Below are positions 20,201 through 21,485 of a stretch of DNA of 21,485 nt, piece by piece (position 1 is the first letter of the stretch; each line of letters starts with the position of its first letter). The stretch comes from a virus. Location: positions 1-21,485 of the IMG/VR virus record IMGVR_UViG_3300046809_000259; one strand, written 5' to 3'. Under the pieces are notes generated by a model that saw only the letters and a program-made list of their open reading frames with translations, made no database searches and was not told where the DNA came from. Both the position numbers and the translations under genes were made by a program.

Positions 20201-20294
20201 GAACTATATCGAGATGGCCTATTTGGACGAGAATAGGAAATTGGGGCCCGAGGAAGAGGCAAATTTGCCATCCTCATTGCGTCGTCAGGAATGA
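20091..20294 (+). CDS. 67-residue hypothetical phage protein
   Basis: The recognisable part is SDPVLALMKRYGIPVTRENY, then IEMAYLDENRKLGPEEEANL. This matches a small phage protein pattern that I recall (SDPVLAxMxxxGIPxTRxNYLxxAYLG...LSAEEEAxLP). The start is uncertain: ATG 20091 has GGAAGG upstream but adds a Thr/Ser-rich leader, while GTG 20160 or ATG 20172 would give shorter forms. It overlaps the 583-residue gene by 110 bp in a different frame. Confidence 0.55.
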   Translation: MTPGKPSTTSQGASATRHGSDPVLALMKRYGIPVTRENYIEMAYLDENRKLGPEEEANLPSSLRRQE

Positions 20295-20467
20295 TTCGTT
20301 GGCGCCGCACGAAAGCGGCGTGAGGTTGCGAGACCTCCCTACATCTCGCCCGCTGGCTCCGAGCGATATCGAGCAATGCGCCGCCGGCATTAACGGGCGT
20401 CGTTCGCCTCACGATACGGGGCAGTCGTAGTCCCGACGATACCGGGAGCAGTGAGAGGTTGGGTTAC
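20295..20467 (+). other. 170-bp gap before the scaffold-like gene
   Basis: It contains a CGCCGC-ACGAAA-GCGGCG hairpin at 20303-20320 with no T tract, and two partial repeats ACGATAC followed by GGG (around 20412-20443). No promoter with clear boxes and no supportable gene is visible. It may be a processing site or attenuator between the portal-side genes and scaffold/coat expression. Confidence 0.35.
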
Positions 20468-21485
20468 ATGGCAACAAAGCAAGCATCCGCTGATAAGGCG
20501 GAAGCATCGGAGCGCGAATACCAGTCCACGCTCAACGCGGCCGTCGCGGCGACTGAGGATGAAATCTTCAACGACGCGATGGGCGACGATGAGTTGGACA
20601 ATGACGGCGACACATCGCTCGAGGATATGGGCGATGGCCTTGAAGGCGAAGTCGAAGCGGAGGGCGACGACGAGGCTGAAGAGGAAGCCGAGGGCGAGGA
20701 CAAAGAGGCGGCCGAAGACGAGGAAGGCGAAGAAGCCGGAACCGAAGAGGCCGCGGGCGAGGATGAGGGCGAAGAGGGCGAGGAGCAACCGCGCGATCAG
20801 CGTGGCCAGTCCCGAGACCGCGAGCCGGCAGTTCCTCCGTCCAGACTGCGACAAGAACGTCAACGGGCGACCGAGGCCGAACAGCGCGTGCAAGCGTTGG
20901 AACGCCAGATTGCCGAATACAACGGTCGGGTCGCTGAACTCTCTGCTCGTGTCAATGCACCACCGCCGCGTCAAGCGGAGGCGCCGCCACCGCCCAAGCC
21001 CGACATGTTCGCGGAACCCGATAAGTACGAGCAATGGGTTCTCGAGCAGGCCGAGCGCAGGGCGTCATCTAGGATCGAGGAGCGTTTTGCTGCGTTCCAG
21101 CAAGTGCAGCAGCAACGGGAAATGCAGCGAGTGGATCAGAACCTGTCCGCGGCGGCCCAAGGCGAACGCGCCTTCGAGTTCCAGGCTGCGTACAATGCTC
21201 TGACGAGGCTTGATCCTCGCGACCCGAGGAACCAGTCGTTGGTGCAGGGCATCTACACCGCGCCCGACCCATCCAAAGCGATGTTCGATTGGTGGGATCG
21301 CAACGGTGGTGAAGAGTATCGCGCTCAGGTGTTTGAACAGCTCGCTCCACGTGTCCAGCAGCGGCAGCAATCGCGCGCTCCGCAGAACGGCAACGGGCGA
21401 ATGCAACCACGCCATGAAATCAGGCCAGCACAGCGTCTACCATCCCTTAACAGCGCCACGGGCTCGAATGTCCAGCGCAACGCAG
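20468..21485 (+). CDS. scaffold-like acidic coiled-coil protein, 3' end outside window
   Basis: The frame is open from ATG 20468 (AGAGG about 10 bases upstream) to the window edge, so at least 339 residues. Residues 24-118 are extremely acidic (GDDELDNDGDTSLEDMGDGL, EDEEGEEAGTEEAAGEDEGE). A Gln/Glu coiled coil follows (RLRQERQRATEAEQRVQALE), then EPDKYEQWVLEQAERRASSR and a Gln-rich tail. The acidic start, the DPDKYEQWLxxQ-type motif and position after the portal fit the P22-like scaffolding protein that guides coat assembly. The strongly acidic stretch is unusual for P22 gp8. Confidence 0.7.
   Translation, partial: MATKQASADKAEASEREYQSTLNAAVAATEDEIFNDAMGDDELDNDGDTSLEDMGDGLEGEVEAEGDDEAEEEAEGEDKEAAEDEEGEEAGTEEAAGEDEGEEGEEQPRDQRGQSRDREPAVPPSRLRQERQRATEAEQRVQALERQIAEYNGRVAELSARVNAPPPRQAEAPPPPKPDMFAEPDKYEQWVLEQAERRASSRIEERFAAFQQVQQQREMQRVDQNLSAAAQGERAFEFQAAYNALTRLDPRDPRNQSLVQGIYTAPDPSKAMFDWWDRNGGEEYRAQVFEQLAPRVQQRQQSRAPQNGNGRMQPRHEIRPAQRLPSLNSATGSNVQRNA

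Noticed and set aside
20390-21034. Hydrophobic 214-codon minus-strand ORF resembling a membrane protein
   Set aside because: It is the antisense of the Glu/Asp-rich scaffold segment, where antisense Glu/Asp codons read as Leu/Phe/Val.

Overview
This window is part of a tailed-phage genome, either a free phage or a prophage. It has a P22-like podovirus head and packaging module on the right and a dense set of very small accessory genes elsewhere. The GC-rich base composition, the style of the small proteins and the strong GGAG-type ribosome sites suggest an alphaproteobacterial host, perhaps Rhizobiales/Bradyrhizobium-like. That host assignment is inference: the window contains no host gene, integrase or attachment site.

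Layout. Positions 1-680 hold a leftward cluster (a partial gene, a 23-residue membrane peptide and a 76-residue protein) and a 270-bp control region with a 14-bp direct repeat. Positions 681-1249 hold two rightward small genes. Positions 1256-1913 hold three leftward small genes, driven by a divergent promoter/operator at 1948-1987. On the other side that promoter drives three small DNA-binding proteins (ribbon-helix-helix, winged-helix-like and XRE HTH; 2001-2606), which look like a regulatory switch. A terminator is followed by a decayed SNF2-type helicase (2909-3618), an AT-rich HNH endonuclease gene (3606-4016) and a DNA methyltransferase (4001-4900). A LuxR-type HTH protein, a GRPKGAKNK-type basic protein and a leftward gene fill 5102-6140. 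An 18-bp inverted repeat (6182-6282) lies in the divergent gap before 6399.

Positions 6399-9617 carry about a dozen small rightward genes. They include a four-cysteine HiPIP-like protein, a frameshifted signal-peptide/GAGLPGL-type membrane protein and tiny membrane peptides. The morphogenesis block follows: large terminase (9657-12236), eleven very small, mostly start/stop-overlapping genes including a histidine phosphatase (12236-15146), an HNH endonuclease with eight 15-residue repeats (15220-16047), the P22-like portal (15995-18046), a secreted protein, a 583-residue virion-associated candidate, and a scaffold-like protein cut by the right edge. The coat protein should lie just beyond.

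The most striking feature is in the large terminase. It carries a 319-residue intein (11148-12104) inserted in the nuclease active-site motif. Instead of an in-frame homing endonuclease, the intein carries a complete HNH/zinc-finger protein (11330-12037) on the same strand in a different reading frame. That gene fills exactly the space between intein blocks B and F, while the terminase/intein frame stays free of stops across the whole overlap. With the freestanding HNH genes next to the methyltransferase and portal genes, the window has three HNH homing-type genes, each beside or inside a core phage gene.
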